Below, one piece after another: positions 19,692-31,805 of a stretch of 64,000 bases of DNA (position 1 is its first letter; each line of letters starts with the position of its first letter). The stretch lies in assembly GCF_007197885.1 (NCBI RefSeq), contig NZ_VKKG01000001.1, forward strand, positions 580,334 through 644,333, read 5' to 3'. This DNA comes from Tessaracoccus rhinocerotis (GTDB lineage Bacteria; Actinomycetota; Actinomycetes; Propionibacteriales; Propionibacteriaceae). The translations under genes were made by a program, and so were the position numbers. The notes below the pieces were generated by a model, which saw nothing but the letters and a program-made list of their open reading frames with translations, had not been told where the DNA came from and ran no database searches.

Positions 19692-19743
19692 GTCACCGCC
19701 AACACTGGCACGCACACGCGTGCAAGGACAGCGGACCGGGCGC

Positions 19744-19774
19744 AGTTCAGGGCTTTTGGCGGCAGAGTTCAGGG
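19744..19774. promoter_or_regulatory. direct repeat AGTTCAGGG, candidate operator
   Basis: AGTTCAGGG occurs at 19744-19752 and again at 19766-19774, a spacing of 22 bp (about two helical turns). It lies in the divergent promoter region between the kinase and the PspC protein; a partial third copy (TCAGGG) follows near 19780. Plausible binding site for the neighbouring response regulator; inference only. Confidence 0.4.
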
Positions 19775-19832
19775 TCCGGATCAGGGACGGTCCCGATGGT
19801 TGCGGCGGCGCCCGTGCACCAGACTTGTGGAC

Positions 19833-21029
19833 ATGAACTCCCTCGTCGACCTCGGCACGCTGGACCATCGCCTGGTCGGACTCCAGCGCCCGAACGGCAC
19901 CACCTTCACCAGTGGGCTGTGCCGTGCAGTCGCCGCACGGGTCGGGATCGACGTCCTGCTGGTTCGGCTCGCGGTGGTCGCCCTGGTGTTCGCCGCCGGG
20001 CTGGGGCTGGTCCTCTACGCCTGGGCCACGCTCCTCACACCGCGCGAGGGTCGGGTGGCCCCGATCAGGCGGCTCGTCCCGGCCTTCGAGCGCTGGCCCC
20101 GTAACACCCAAGTGGTCGTCATCGGCGCCAGTAGCCTCGTGGTGGTCCTCGCCCTCGCCTCGCAGGGCAACTTCTCACTCTTCCCGGCCATCGTGGTGGT
20201 CGCTGTCTTCCTGCTGATGCGCCGGCGTGCGATCCGCGCCGGCTCCGCCCACCCGGGCACGGGCCAGCACCCCGCCGCCGCGTGGCACGACGCAGCAGCA
20301 CCGACGGCGCCGCCGCCGACGACCGCCACCACCATCGAGGAGTGGCGCTCCCGCCTGGCCGCCCACGCCAGCATCCGCACCGGCCCGGCCGACCCGCTGC
20401 CCGTCGTCGACCTGTACGGACCCGATCCCGATCCCGCGCCCGGTCCCAACCCGGCACCCGCTCACCCGCAGGCGCCCGTGTCGTGGTGGGGCGCCGTCCT
20501 CGTGGTCCTGCTCAGCGGTGGCGCAGCCTCTGCCGCGTTCGCGTTCGGGCTGTCACCCACCTGGCTGTGGGCCTGCGTCCTCGGTACCGGGGTGGCCGGG
20601 GCGACGATGCTCTTCTGGGCGCTGTTGGTGCGCTCCCGCCGACTGCCCGTGGTCGTGCTCGTGCTGGCCCTCGGCGTCGGGGCCACGTCGAGCTGGATGG
20701 TCACGGAGCGATCGGAACCCGCCGAGCGGGTCGCGGTGGAGACAGGCACGCAGGATCTCACCTACGAGTTCATCGCGAACACCGGCGTGGTCGACCTGTC
20801 GGACCTCGACCTGGACGACGCGTCCACCATCACGGTCGAGGCCAACCTGTCCAGCGTGCGGGTCGTCCTGCCCGCCGAGCCCATCCGCTTCACGCAGGAC
20901 GCGGAGATGTCACAGGTGGACGTCGTCCACCCGAGCTCCAGAACCGCCGACGAGGAGCGTCCGCGCAGCAGCGCGACGCTCGTCATCAACGCGGTGATGA
21001 GCACCGTCGAGGTGGAGTACCTGTCATGA
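19833..21029 (+). CDS. PspC-domain membrane protein with C-terminal LiaF-like region
   Basis: A 398-residue protein. The N-terminal PspC domain (FTSGLCRAVAARVGIDVLLVRLAVV) has its helices, then further helices, a Pro/Ala-rich cytoplasmic stretch of about 90 residues, and three more helices. The C-terminal region of about 110 residues (TQDLTYEFIANTGVVDLSDL...) resembles the beta-rich DUF2154/LiaF-type fold that senses or restrains envelope-stress kinases. Divergent from the PspC kinase, so it may be part of that signalling unit. ATG at 19833; no ribosome site is apparent. Confidence 0.7.
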   Translation: MNSLVDLGTLDHRLVGLQRPNGTTFTSGLCRAVAARVGIDVLLVRLAVVALVFAAGLGLVLYAWATLLTPREGRVAPIRRLVPAFERWPRNTQVVVIGASSLVVVLALASQGNFSLFPAIVVVAVFLLMRRRAIRAGSAHPGTGQHPAAAWHDAAAPTAPPPTTATTIEEWRSRLAAHASIRTGPADPLPVVDLYGPDPDPAPGPNPAPAHPQAPVSWWGAVLVVLLSGGAASAAFAFGLSPTWLWACVLGTGVAGATMLFWALLVRSRRLPVVVLVLALGVGATSSWMVTERSEPAERVAVETGTQDLTYEFIANTGVVDLSDLDLDDASTITVEANLSSVRVVLPAEPIRFTQDAEMSQVDVVHPSSRTADEERPRSSATLVINAVMSTVEVEYLS

Positions 21030-21223
21030 ACAAGACACCGCGCATCGACGTCGCCACGCTCGTCACGGGCCTCACCCTGATCGGCTTCGCCGTACTCGGT
21101 GGGCTCGTCGCCTGGGGTCACACCCTGATCCGGCCGGCCAGCCTGTGGTTCGCACTGGTGCTGCTGGCCTCCGGCTCCATCGGCCTGGCGGTCTCACTGA
21201 CCAGGCGCGACGACCGCCACTGA
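21026..21223 (+). CDS. small two-helix membrane protein
   Basis: A 65-residue protein with two hydrophobic segments (ATLVTGLTLIGFAVLGGLVAW and LWFALVLLASGSIGLAV). Its ATG overlaps the stop of the preceding PspC gene (ATGA), so it is co-translated with it. No known family recognised. Confidence 0.7.
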   Translation: MNKTPRIDVATLVTGLTLIGFAVLGGLVAWGHTLIRPASLWFALVLLASGSIGLAVSLTRRDDRH

Positions 21224-21254
21224 ACCGAAACGACCAACCACCAAGGATGGAACA

Positions 21255-21554
21255 ATGAATCTCGACAGAAGGGACTCGAGCATGAAGCTCCAGCGAATTG
21301 ATGAAGGCAAGTGGATCGCGGGTGTGGCCACCGGCCTGTCCGCGAAGCTGGGAATCGACGTGACCATCGTGCGAATCGTCTTCGCAGCGATCTCCGTCTT
21401 CTGGGGAGGCGGCATCGCCCTCTACGTCCTGCTGTGGCTCATCATGCCCCGGCCGGCCGGCGGCACCGTCGCCGAGGAGAGCATCTCCCGGGCGCAGCGC
21501 TGGTACAAGGACAACAAGCGCGGCGGCAACGGCGGCAGCGGCTACGACATCTGA
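21255..21554 (+). CDS. stand-alone PspC domain protein
   Basis: A 99-residue PspC protein (GKWIAGVATGLSAKLGIDVTI, then FAAISVFWGGGIALYVLLWLIMP). Its tail is basic and glycine-rich. ATG at 21255 follows AAGGATGGAACA; an in-frame ATG at 21282 follows AGAAGGGA and is also credible. Third PspC protein of the cluster, 31 bp after the 65-residue gene and probably in the same operon. Confidence 0.85.
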   Translation: MNLDRRDSSMKLQRIDEGKWIAGVATGLSAKLGIDVTIVRIVFAAISVFWGGGIALYVLLWLIMPRPAGGTVAEESISRAQRWYKDNKRGGNGGSGYDI

Positions 21555-21599
21555 GCGGCCGTCGCCCCCCGAGAGCCCTCGGTCACCGACCGGGTGGGG

Positions 21600-23153
<1,554 letters not shown>

Positions 23154-23160
23154 GCCAGCG

Positions 23161-23166
23161 ATTCTA
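23161..23166 (-). promoter_or_regulatory. -10 box of guaA, leaderless start
   Basis: TAGAAT on the minus strand, 7 nt before the guaA ATG. Confidence 0.6.
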
Positions 23167-23235
23167 GGGCTTCGGGACTGGGCCCAGAAAATCATGGCCA
23201 CTGGAAGAGAATCTCGGAATAATCCCCGCACCCCC

Positions 23236-23241
23236 TATGTT
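23236..23241 (+). promoter_or_regulatory. -10 box of cysK
   Basis: TATGTT ends 8 nt before the cysK ATG; the start would be leaderless or have a 1-2 nt leader. Confidence 0.5.
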
Positions 23242-23249
23242 CTTCGGAC

Positions 23250-24179
23250 ATGACCATCTACTCCGATGCAACGGCCCTCATCGGCCGCACTCCCCTCGTA
23301 AAGATCAACCACCTCGCAGGCGACAACGCGAACGTCGTCGCGAAGTTGGAGTTCTACAACCCTGCAAGCTCCGTGAAGGACCGCATCGGCGTGGCCATCG
23401 TGGAGGCGGCGGAGAAGGCCGGCGCACTGCAGCCCGGCGGCACCATCGTCGAAGGCACCAGCGGCAACACCGGCATCGCGCTCGCGATGGTTGGCGCGGC
23501 CAAGGGCTACAACGTCGTCCTGGTGATGCCCGAGACCATGTCCAAGGAGCGCCGCGCGGTGCTGCGCGCATTCGGCGCCGAGCTCATCCTCACCCCCGGC
23601 CCGCTGGGCATGAAGGGAGCCGTGGAGAAGGCCGCCGAGGTCGCCGAGGAGCGCGGCGGCATCGTCGCCAGCCAGTTCGCCAACCCGGCCAACGTCGACA
23701 TCCACCGCCGCACCACGGCCGAGGAGATCTGGAACGACACCGACGGCAACGTCGACATCGTCGTCGTCGGCATCGGCACGGGGGGCACCATCTCCGGGGT
23801 CGGCCAGGTCCTCAAGGAGCGCAAGCCCGAGGTGAAGATCGTGGCGGTCGAGCCCGAGGAGTCGGCGATCCTGTCCGGCAACCCGGCGGGCCCCCACAAG
23901 ATCCAGGGCCTCGGCGCCAACTTCATCCCCGAGATCCTCGACCGTTCGGTCATCGACGAGGTGCTGCCGCGCAACATCGACCAGGCGCTAGACTTCTCAC
24001 GTCGTTCCGCGAAGGAGGAGGGCCTGTTCGTGGGCATCTCGTCCGGGGCAGCCCTGGCCGCGGCCGCAGAGGTCGCGAACCGTCCCGAGAACGCCGGCAA
24101 GAACATCGTCGTGGTCCTGCCCGACTCCGGTGATCGCTACCTGTCCACCATTCTCTTCGAAGGACTCCTCGACCAGTGA
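23250..24179 (+). CDS. cysK: cysteine synthase (O-acetylserine sulfhydrylase)
   Basis: PLP enzyme forming cysteine from O-acetylserine and sulfide. The 309-residue protein has the PLP lysine at Lys43 in [11 protein letters not shown], the substrate loop [13 protein letters not shown], and the phosphate-binding [12 protein letters not shown]. The C-terminus ends with [15 protein letters not shown]. Its stop overlaps the GTG of cysE, giving a tight cysK-cysE operon that matches the physical CysK-CysE complex known in other bacteria. Confidence 0.97.
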   Translation: MTIYSDATALIGRTPLVKINHLAGDNANVVAKLEFYNPASSVKDRIGVAIVEAAEKAGALQPGGTIVEGTSGNTGIALAMVGAAKGYNVVLVMPETMSKERRAVLRAFGAELILTPGPLGMKGAVEKAAEVAEERGGIVASQFANPANVDIHRRTTAEEIWNDTDGNVDIVVVGIGTGGTISGVGQVLKERKPEVKIVAVEPEESAILSGNPAGPHKIQGLGANFIPEILDRSVIDEVLPRNIDQALDFSRRSAKEEGLFVGISSGAALAAAAEVANRPENAGKNIVVVLPDSGDRYLSTILFEGLLDQ

Positions 24180-24733
24180 CGTTCATCAGCCGCCTCAAGC
24201 TTGTCACCGCCCGGATGTCGGAGGACCTCGACGCAGCCATGCGCGAGGACCCGGCAGCGCGGAGCAAGCTCGAGGTGGCTGTGGCGTACCCGGGCATCCA
24301 CGCGGTCTGGATCCACCGCATCGCGCACGCGCTGTGGAGCCGCTCGACAGCCCTGCAGCCGGTGGCGCGCATCATCAGCCAGATCGCACGGACCCTCACC
24401 GGCATCGAGATCCATCCAGGTGCCGTGATCGGCCGCCGGTTCTTCATCGACCACGGCATGGGCGTTGTCATCGGCGAGACCGCGGTCGTCGGCGACGACG
24501 TGCTGATGTACCACCAGGTGACGCTGGGTGGCCGGGCCCGCGGCCGGTTCAAGCGGCACCCGACGATCGGGGACCGGGTACTGCTCGGCGCAGGCGCGAA
24601 GATCATCGGCAACATCCACGTCGGCGACGACGCGAAGATCGGCGCCAACGCCCTGGTCGTCAAGGACGTGGCGGCAGAAGCGGTCGTCATCGGCATCCCG
24701 AGCCAGCTGCACGACGGCGACGTCATAGCCTGA
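24176..24733 (+). CDS. cysE: serine O-acetyltransferase
   Basis: Makes O-acetylserine for CysK. The 185-residue protein has an N-terminal helical part followed by left-handed beta-helix hexapeptide repeats ([40 protein letters not shown]). The conserved FIDHGMG and YHQVTLGG motifs are intact. GTG start at 24176 overlaps the cysK stop. The C-terminus [10 protein letters not shown] lacks the terminal Ile often needed to bind CysK. Confidence 0.95.
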   Translation: MTFISRLKLVTARMSEDLDAAMREDPAARSKLEVAVAYPGIHAVWIHRIAHALWSRSTALQPVARIISQIARTLTGIEIHPGAVIGRRFFIDHGMGVVIGETAVVGDDVLMYHQVTLGGRARGRFKRHPTIGDRVLLGAGAKIIGNIHVGDDAKIGANALVVKDVAAEAVVIGIPSQLHDGDVIA

Positions 24734-24741
24734 GCAAGATG

Positions 24742-24780
24742 CGAGGAGAGCCCGGTCCGAATCGGACCGGGCTCTCCTCG
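24742..24780. terminator. terminator of cysK-cysE, bidirectional
   Basis: An 18-bp perfect stem with a 3-nt loop (AAT), between convergent cysE and the chorismate mutase gene. Confidence 0.85.
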
Positions 24781-24787
24781 TCGGGTC

Positions 24788-25090
24788 TCAGTCCCGGCGT
24801 TCCTTGGCGATCTGCTCGTGGTGGCGGACCACCTCGGCGACGATGAAGTTCTGGAACTTCTCCGCGAGTTCGGGATCCAGCTCGGCATCGATCGCCAACG
24901 CCCGCAGCCGACGGATCTGCGCAGCCTCCCGCTCCGGATCAGCCGGCGGCAGTCCGGCGGCGGCCTTCAGCCGACCGACGCGCTGCGTCACCTTGAACCG
25001 CTCCGCCAACAGGTGGACGAGCGCGGAGTCCATGTTGTCGATGCTCCCGCGCAGCTCGGACAGCGCCCTGAGCGCCTCTTCCCGGTCCAT
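24788..25090 (-). CDS. chorismate mutase, AroQ type
   Basis: A 100-residue all-helical mutase converting chorismate to prephenate for Phe/Tyr. The family pattern is LRGSIDNMDSALVHLLAERFKVTQRVGRLKA with the expected Arg, Lys and Glu positions. It is a monofunctional, leaderless-secretion (cytosolic) type like mycobacterial Rv0948c, which is activated by DAHP synthase. The ATG at 25090 is 3 bp after the guaB3 stop, so it is co-transcribed with guaB3. Confidence 0.88.
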   Translation of the reverse strand: MDREEALRALSELRGSIDNMDSALVHLLAERFKVTQRVGRLKAAAGLPPADPEREAAQIRRLRALAIDAELDPELAEKFQNFIVAEVVRHHEQIAKERRD

Positions 25091-25093
25091 GGC

Positions 25094-26197
25094 TCAGTGG
25101 ACGAGCAGGTCGATGCGCTGGAAGGACTTGACGTCGGTGTAGCCCGTGAGGGCCATGGCCTTGCGCAGCCCCCCGACGAGATTCATGGTGCCGTCCGGCA
25201 CGTGTGAGGGGCCCGAGACGACCTCCTCGAAGGAACCCACCTGGTCGAAGAAGACACGCTCGCCGCGGGGCAACTTCTCGTGCCAGGCCTCGGGACCCCA
25301 GTGCCAGCCCCGACCGGGCGCCTCGGTGGCGCGCGCCAGCGGGGAGCCAACCATGACGGCGTCGGCCCCGCACGCGATGGCCTTGGCGATGTCACCGGAA
25401 CGCCCGACGGCGCCGTCGGCGATGAGGTGGACGTAGCGGCCCCCGGACTCCTCGAGGTAGTCACGACGGGCCTCGGCGAGGTCCGCGACGGCCGAGGCCA
25501 TCGGCACCTCGATGCCGAGCACCGAGCGGGTGGTGTGGGTGGCCCCGCCGCCGAAACCGACGAGCACGCCGGCGGCACCGGCACGCATCAGGTGCAGGCC
25601 CATCCGGTAGGTGGCGCAGCCGCCGACCAGCACGGGGGTGTCGAGGCGGTAGATGAAGTCCTTGAGGTTCAGCGAGTCCTCGCCGCCGTCGACGTGCTCG
25701 GCGGAGACGGTGGTGCCGCGGATGACGAAGAAGTCCATCGGGGAGCGCTCGATGACCTCCGCGAACTGCTGCGTCCGTGCGGGAGAGAGCGCACCGGCCA
25801 CGGGCACGCCGGCCTCGCGGATCTCCGTCAGGCGCTGCTCGATCAGCTCGGGCTTGATCGGCTCCGAGTAGATCTGCTGCATGCGACGGGTGGCGGTGAC
25901 CTGGTCCATGGTGGCGGTCAGCTGCTCGTACTGGCTGGTGGGGTCCTCGTAGCGGGTCCACAGTCCCTCGAGGTTGAGGACGCCGAGGCCGCCCAGCTGC
26001 CCCATCCGGATGGCGGTGGCAGGGGACATCACCGAGTCCATCGGCGCCGCCACGATGGGCGCGTCGAAGGTCACGGCGTCGATGCGCCACGACAGGTCCA
26101 CCTCGGACTCGCTTCGGGTGCGGCGGGCAGGGGCGATGGCGACGTCGTCGAAGCTGTAGGCGCGGTTGACGCCCTTGCTGCGTCCAAACTCGTACAT
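25094..26197 (-). CDS. guaB3: GuaB3-family IMP dehydrogenase-related protein
   Basis: A 367-residue IMPDH-like barrel without CBS domains. It opens KGVNRAYSFDDVAIAPARR and has PIVAAPMDSVMSPATA and DGAVGRSGDIAKAIACGADAVM. In guaB the catalytic loop is GSICTTR; here the aligned loop is GGGATHTTRSVLGI, with no cysteine. So the reaction is not simply predicted from the family; the physiological activity of actinobacterial GuaB3 is not settled to my knowledge. ATG at 26197 behind AGGAGAGA; 22 bp after guaB, so guaB-guaB3-chorismate mutase form one run. Confidence 0.88.
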   Translation of the reverse strand: MYEFGRSKGVNRAYSFDDVAIAPARRTRSESEVDLSWRIDAVTFDAPIVAAPMDSVMSPATAIRMGQLGGLGVLNLEGLWTRYEDPTSQYEQLTATMDQVTATRRMQQIYSEPIKPELIEQRLTEIREAGVPVAGALSPARTQQFAEVIERSPMDFFVIRGTTVSAEHVDGGEDSLNLKDFIYRLDTPVLVGGCATYRMGLHLMRAGAAGVLVGFGGGATHTTRSVLGIEVPMASAVADLAEARRDYLEESGGRYVHLIADGAVGRSGDIAKAIACGADAVMVGSPLARATEAPGRGWHWGPEAWHEKLPRGERVFFDQVGSFEEVVSGPSHVPDGTMNLVGGLRKAMALTGYTDVKSFQRIDLLVH

Positions 26198-26219
26198 GCG
26201 GAAGTTCTCTCCTGGTTGG

Positions 26220-27770
<1,551 letters not shown>

Positions 27771-27916
27771 CTACCCCGCGCGCGGTGGCCCTCCGACCAA
27801 GCCCACTGCCAGTGGAACCGTGCCCGTCGGGGGGCCCGGTCGCGTCGGGCCGCCGGGACAGGGCAAGCTACATACGGGCACCGACGCCGACTCGTCGGCT
27901 GCGCAGGAAGGCAGGC

Positions 27917-28999
27917 ATGAGCACATTCACCATTGAGAGCGGATCCGGACGCAGCGCGACGGTCAGGGAGGAGATCCTCGCCGACCCCGGTTTCGGCAGC
28001 AACTTCAGCGACCACATGTCGCGCATCGACTGGACCGCGGAGGAGGGTTGGCACGGCCACCGGGTGGAGCCTTATGCGCCGTTCGTGCTGGATCCGGCCA
28101 GTGCCGTGCTGCACTACGCCCAGGAGGCCTTCGAGGGACTCAAGGCCTACTCCCACTCAAACGGCTCCGTGTGGCGGTTCCGGGCGGAGGTGAACGCCGA
28201 GCGGTTCCAGCGCTCCTGCCGTCGCCTCGGGCTGCCCGAACTGCCCGTCGACGACTTCCTGGCCAGCGTCGACGAACTCGTGCGCATCGATCGCGAATGG
28301 CTCCCCCGCGGCGCCGAGCAGAGCCTCTACCTGCGCCCGTTCATGGTGGCCGTCAGCCCGAACCTGTCGGTCAAGCCGGCCACGCGGGTCACCTACGCCG
28401 TGATCGCGAGCCCGTCGGGAGCGTACTTCGGCGGCAGCGGCGTCCAGCCCGTGGACATCTGGTTCACCCGCGACTTCAGCAGGGCTGCCCCCGGCGGCAC
28501 CGGGGCGGCCAAGTGCGGCGGCAACTACGCCGCCTCGATGCTCGCGCAGCGGGAGGCAGAGGCGCACGGCTGCTCACAGGTCGGCTTCGTCGACGCCACC
28601 GAGCACAAGTACGTGGAGGAGCTCGGCGGCATGAACCTGTTCGTCGCCACCGCCGACGGGGCGCTCACGACGCCCGCGCTGACCGACACCATCCTCGAGG
28701 GGGTCACGCGCTCCGCGGTCATCCGGCTGGCCCGCGACCGGGGACTCGACGTGAGCGAGCGCCGCATCACCCTGGACGAGCTGTACGAGGGGATCGACTC
28801 CGGGCGCGTGACGGAGGTGTTCGCGTGCGGGACCGCGGCCGTGATCACCCCCGTCGCATCGCTGCGGGACGCCGCCGGCGAGCACGTGGTCAACGGCCGT
28901 GAGCCCGGCCGGGTGACCCTCGAACTGCGGCGCCGGCTCACCGACATCCAGTACGGGCTGCAGCCTGACCCGCACGGCTGGATGCACCGGATCGCCTGA
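27917..28999 (+). CDS. ilvE: branched-chain amino acid aminotransferase
   Basis: Class IV PLP aminotransferase for Leu, Ile and Val. The 360-residue protein has the PLP lysine Lys199 in TGAAKCGGNYAASM, the motif EAFEGLKAY near residue 70, and YVEELGGMNLFVA. ATG at 27917 follows AGGAAGGCAGGC. It is divergent from guaB; the 182-bp gap between them shows no clear promoter beyond a TACATA-like -10 near 27870. Confidence 0.96.
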   Translation: MSTFTIESGSGRSATVREEILADPGFGSNFSDHMSRIDWTAEEGWHGHRVEPYAPFVLDPASAVLHYAQEAFEGLKAYSHSNGSVWRFRAEVNAERFQRSCRRLGLPELPVDDFLASVDELVRIDREWLPRGAEQSLYLRPFMVAVSPNLSVKPATRVTYAVIASPSGAYFGGSGVQPVDIWFTRDFSRAAPGGTGAAKCGGNYAASMLAQREAEAHGCSQVGFVDATEHKYVEELGGMNLFVATADGALTTPALTDTILEGVTRSAVIRLARDRGLDVSERRITLDELYEGIDSGRVTEVFACGTAAVITPVASLRDAAGEHVVNGREPGRVTLELRRRLTDIQYGLQPDPHGWMHRIA

Positions 29000-29009
29000 G
29001 GCAAGACCA

Positions 29010-29042
29010 AAGGGGCCCCACCGCCGAGCGGTGGGGCCCCTT
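29010..29042. terminator. bidirectional terminator, ilvE and groEL
   Basis: A 15-bp perfect stem (AAGGGGCCCCACCGC with its complement) and a 3-nt loop, between convergent ilvE and groEL. Confidence 0.85.
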
Positions 29043-29063
29043 CGCTTCTCGGCAGGGAGCCGA

Positions 29064-30665
<1,602 letters not shown>

Positions 30666-30962
30666 TTACTTGGAGACTACGGCGAGGATGTCACGGGCGT
30701 TGAGGAGCAGGAGCTCCTTGCCGTCGTACTTGACCTCGGTGCCGCCGTACTTGGAGAAGATGACGACGTCACCCTCGGCGACGTCCAGCGGGACGCGCTG
30801 TCCGTTGTCGTCGATGCGGCCGGGCCCGGTGGCCACGACGCGGCCCTCCTGCGGCTTCTCCTTGGCGGTGTCCGGAATGACCAGACCCGAAGCAGTGGTC
30901 TGGACAGCCTCCAGCGGCTCGACGAGGACGCGGTCCTCGAGCGGCTTGATCGTGCTTGCCAC
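30666..30962 (-). CDS. groES: co-chaperonin GroES
   Basis: A 98-residue lid of the GroEL chamber. It has the conserved [51 protein letters not shown] and a C-terminal DILAVV. First gene of the operon; about 112 nt of leader separate it from the promoter, and two CIRCE operators lie at the promoter. Confidence 0.97.
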   Translation of the reverse strand: MASTIKPLEDRVLVEPLEAVQTTASGLVIPDTAKEKPQEGRVVATGPGRIDDNGQRVPLDVAEGDVVIFSKYGGTEVKYDGKELLLLNARDILAVVSK

Positions 30963-31047
30963 GTCAAACCCCTTTCTGTGGTTTCCCGGCAGTGCCGGAT
31001 GAGTTTCGGTCTGAGTGTCCGGACGCCGTCGCGGTGCCGCCCGGGCG

Positions 31048-31074
31048 TTGGCACCCGACGGGGCCGAGTGCCAA
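31048..31074. promoter_or_regulatory. CIRCE operator 2 of groES-groEL
   Basis: TTGGCACCC-N9-GAGTGCCAA, matching the HrcA operator consensus TTAGCACTC-N9-GAGTGCTAA with two changes in the left arm and one in the right. It begins at the expected groES transcription start. Confidence 0.8.
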
Positions 31075-31081
31075 GTCCCAA

Positions 31082-31108
31082 GCTATACCCCAGTTAGCAC
31101 TCAGGCAA
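31082..31108 (-). promoter_or_regulatory. groES-groEL promoter
   Basis: On the minus strand: -35-like TTGCCT (31103-31108), 15-nt spacer, -10 TATAGC (31082-31087). The -35 lies inside CIRCE 1, and CIRCE 2 covers the start, so HrcA would block initiation at both places. Confidence 0.55.
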
Positions 31109-31120
31109 GTGGAGTGCCAA
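31094..31120. promoter_or_regulatory. CIRCE operator 1 of groES-groEL
   Basis: TTAGCACTC-N9-GAGTGCCAA, only one change from the HrcA consensus. Overlaps the -35 of groES. Spacing between the centres of the two CIRCE elements is 46 bp. Confidence 0.88.
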
Positions 31121-31134
31121 CGCGTTCGCGGGGC

Positions 31135-31284
31135 GTGGTTGCGCGCCACCTGGAACAGCCAGGCCAGGGGTGCGTCGGGCACCCGCGTCGCGCCGACGCC
31201 ACGCCGTCGCGAACACCTCGGCGACGACGTCTGCTGGCCTTCGCCGTGCGACGCGTGGGGCACGACTGCGCCGAGGAAGTGTGA
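31135..31284 (-). pseudogene. decayed ECF sigma factor region 2, inverted relative to its region 4
   Basis: Not an intact gene. Read on the minus strand, three pieces of an ECF sigma region 2 occur in order: HFLGAVVPHA (31284-31252), RRRPADVVAEVFATAWRRRD in a different frame (about 31246-31187), and VPDAPLAWLFQVARNH back in the first frame (31182-31135). Two compensating single-base shifts are needed. No start codon or region 4 follows on this strand; the sequence runs into the groES promoter. The match to the pieces missing from the plus-strand fragment at 31426-31796 is close in content and size. Confidence 0.65.
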
Positions 31285-31389
31285 GCAACGAACCGCTCCT
31301 CGCCGGGCCCCCAATCGCGACAGCAACAGGCGGGGGGCACCGGGTGCCCTCCCCGACGAGAGATTCGGCGGGTCGGGTAGAGGTGTGAC

Positions 31390-31405
31390 GGCTGGGGCCC
31401 CAGCC
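31390..31405. repeat. 16-bp perfect palindrome
   Basis: GGCTGGGGCCCCAGCC, in the unassigned stretch 31285-31425 between the two sigma fragments. The rest of this stretch holds no gene I recognise. Confidence 0.5.
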
Positions 31406-31425
31406 GGGAACAATCCAAGAACCGG

Positions 31426-31796
31426 GACCACCGCTGGCTGGAGGCGCTCTTCGACGCGCACCACCGTACTGCACGAGTACCGGTCGAAGGGCCGCCGCTC
31501 CCGGTTGCAGGACCCTGTTGGCCCTCCACCGGCCGGACACTGCCGACGACCACAGCCGCGTCGAGGTGGACTCGGTGCTGGACCACCTCTCTCCCGACGA
31601 CGCCGAGATCCTGCGGCTCACCATCTGGGAGGAACTCACCCCCTCCGAGATCGCCGAGGTGCTCGACATCAGCCCCGGTGCCGCCCGCAACCGCCTGATG
31701 CGCGCCCGCGCCAAGGCCCAACGAATCCACGAGTTGTCCTCGTCCGACGACGAACCCGAACCTGCCTCCGGCTGGCAGCCGGAGCCACTGATTTAA
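31426..31796 (+). pseudogene. ECF sigma factor fragment: N-terminal tip plus region 4, region 2 missing
   Basis: 31426-31467 reads DHRWLEALFDAHHR, the usual opening of an ECF sigma. After about 5 nt the frame changes and the sequence resumes as RRAAAPGCRTLLALHRPDTADD and an intact region 4 (LSPDDAEILRLTIWEELTPSEIAEVL...GAARNRLMRARAKAQ). About 45-60 residues, exactly region 2, are absent. A TTG at 31518 could still express a 92-residue region-4-only protein, whose stop is 9 bp before the next gene. Intact relatives precede a CU044_5270-type membrane protein, as here. Confidence 0.7.
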
Positions 31797-31805
31797 GGAG
31801 CCACC

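Noticed and set aside
19820-19825. CAGACT, 7 nt before the ATG of the PspC protein, as a leaderless -10.
   Set aside because: The first base of the box does not match; left out of the count of 17.
21570-21598. CGGTC/GACCG hairpin as terminator between the PspC gene and guaA.
   Set aside because: Only five pairs with a mismatch beyond; too weak to call.
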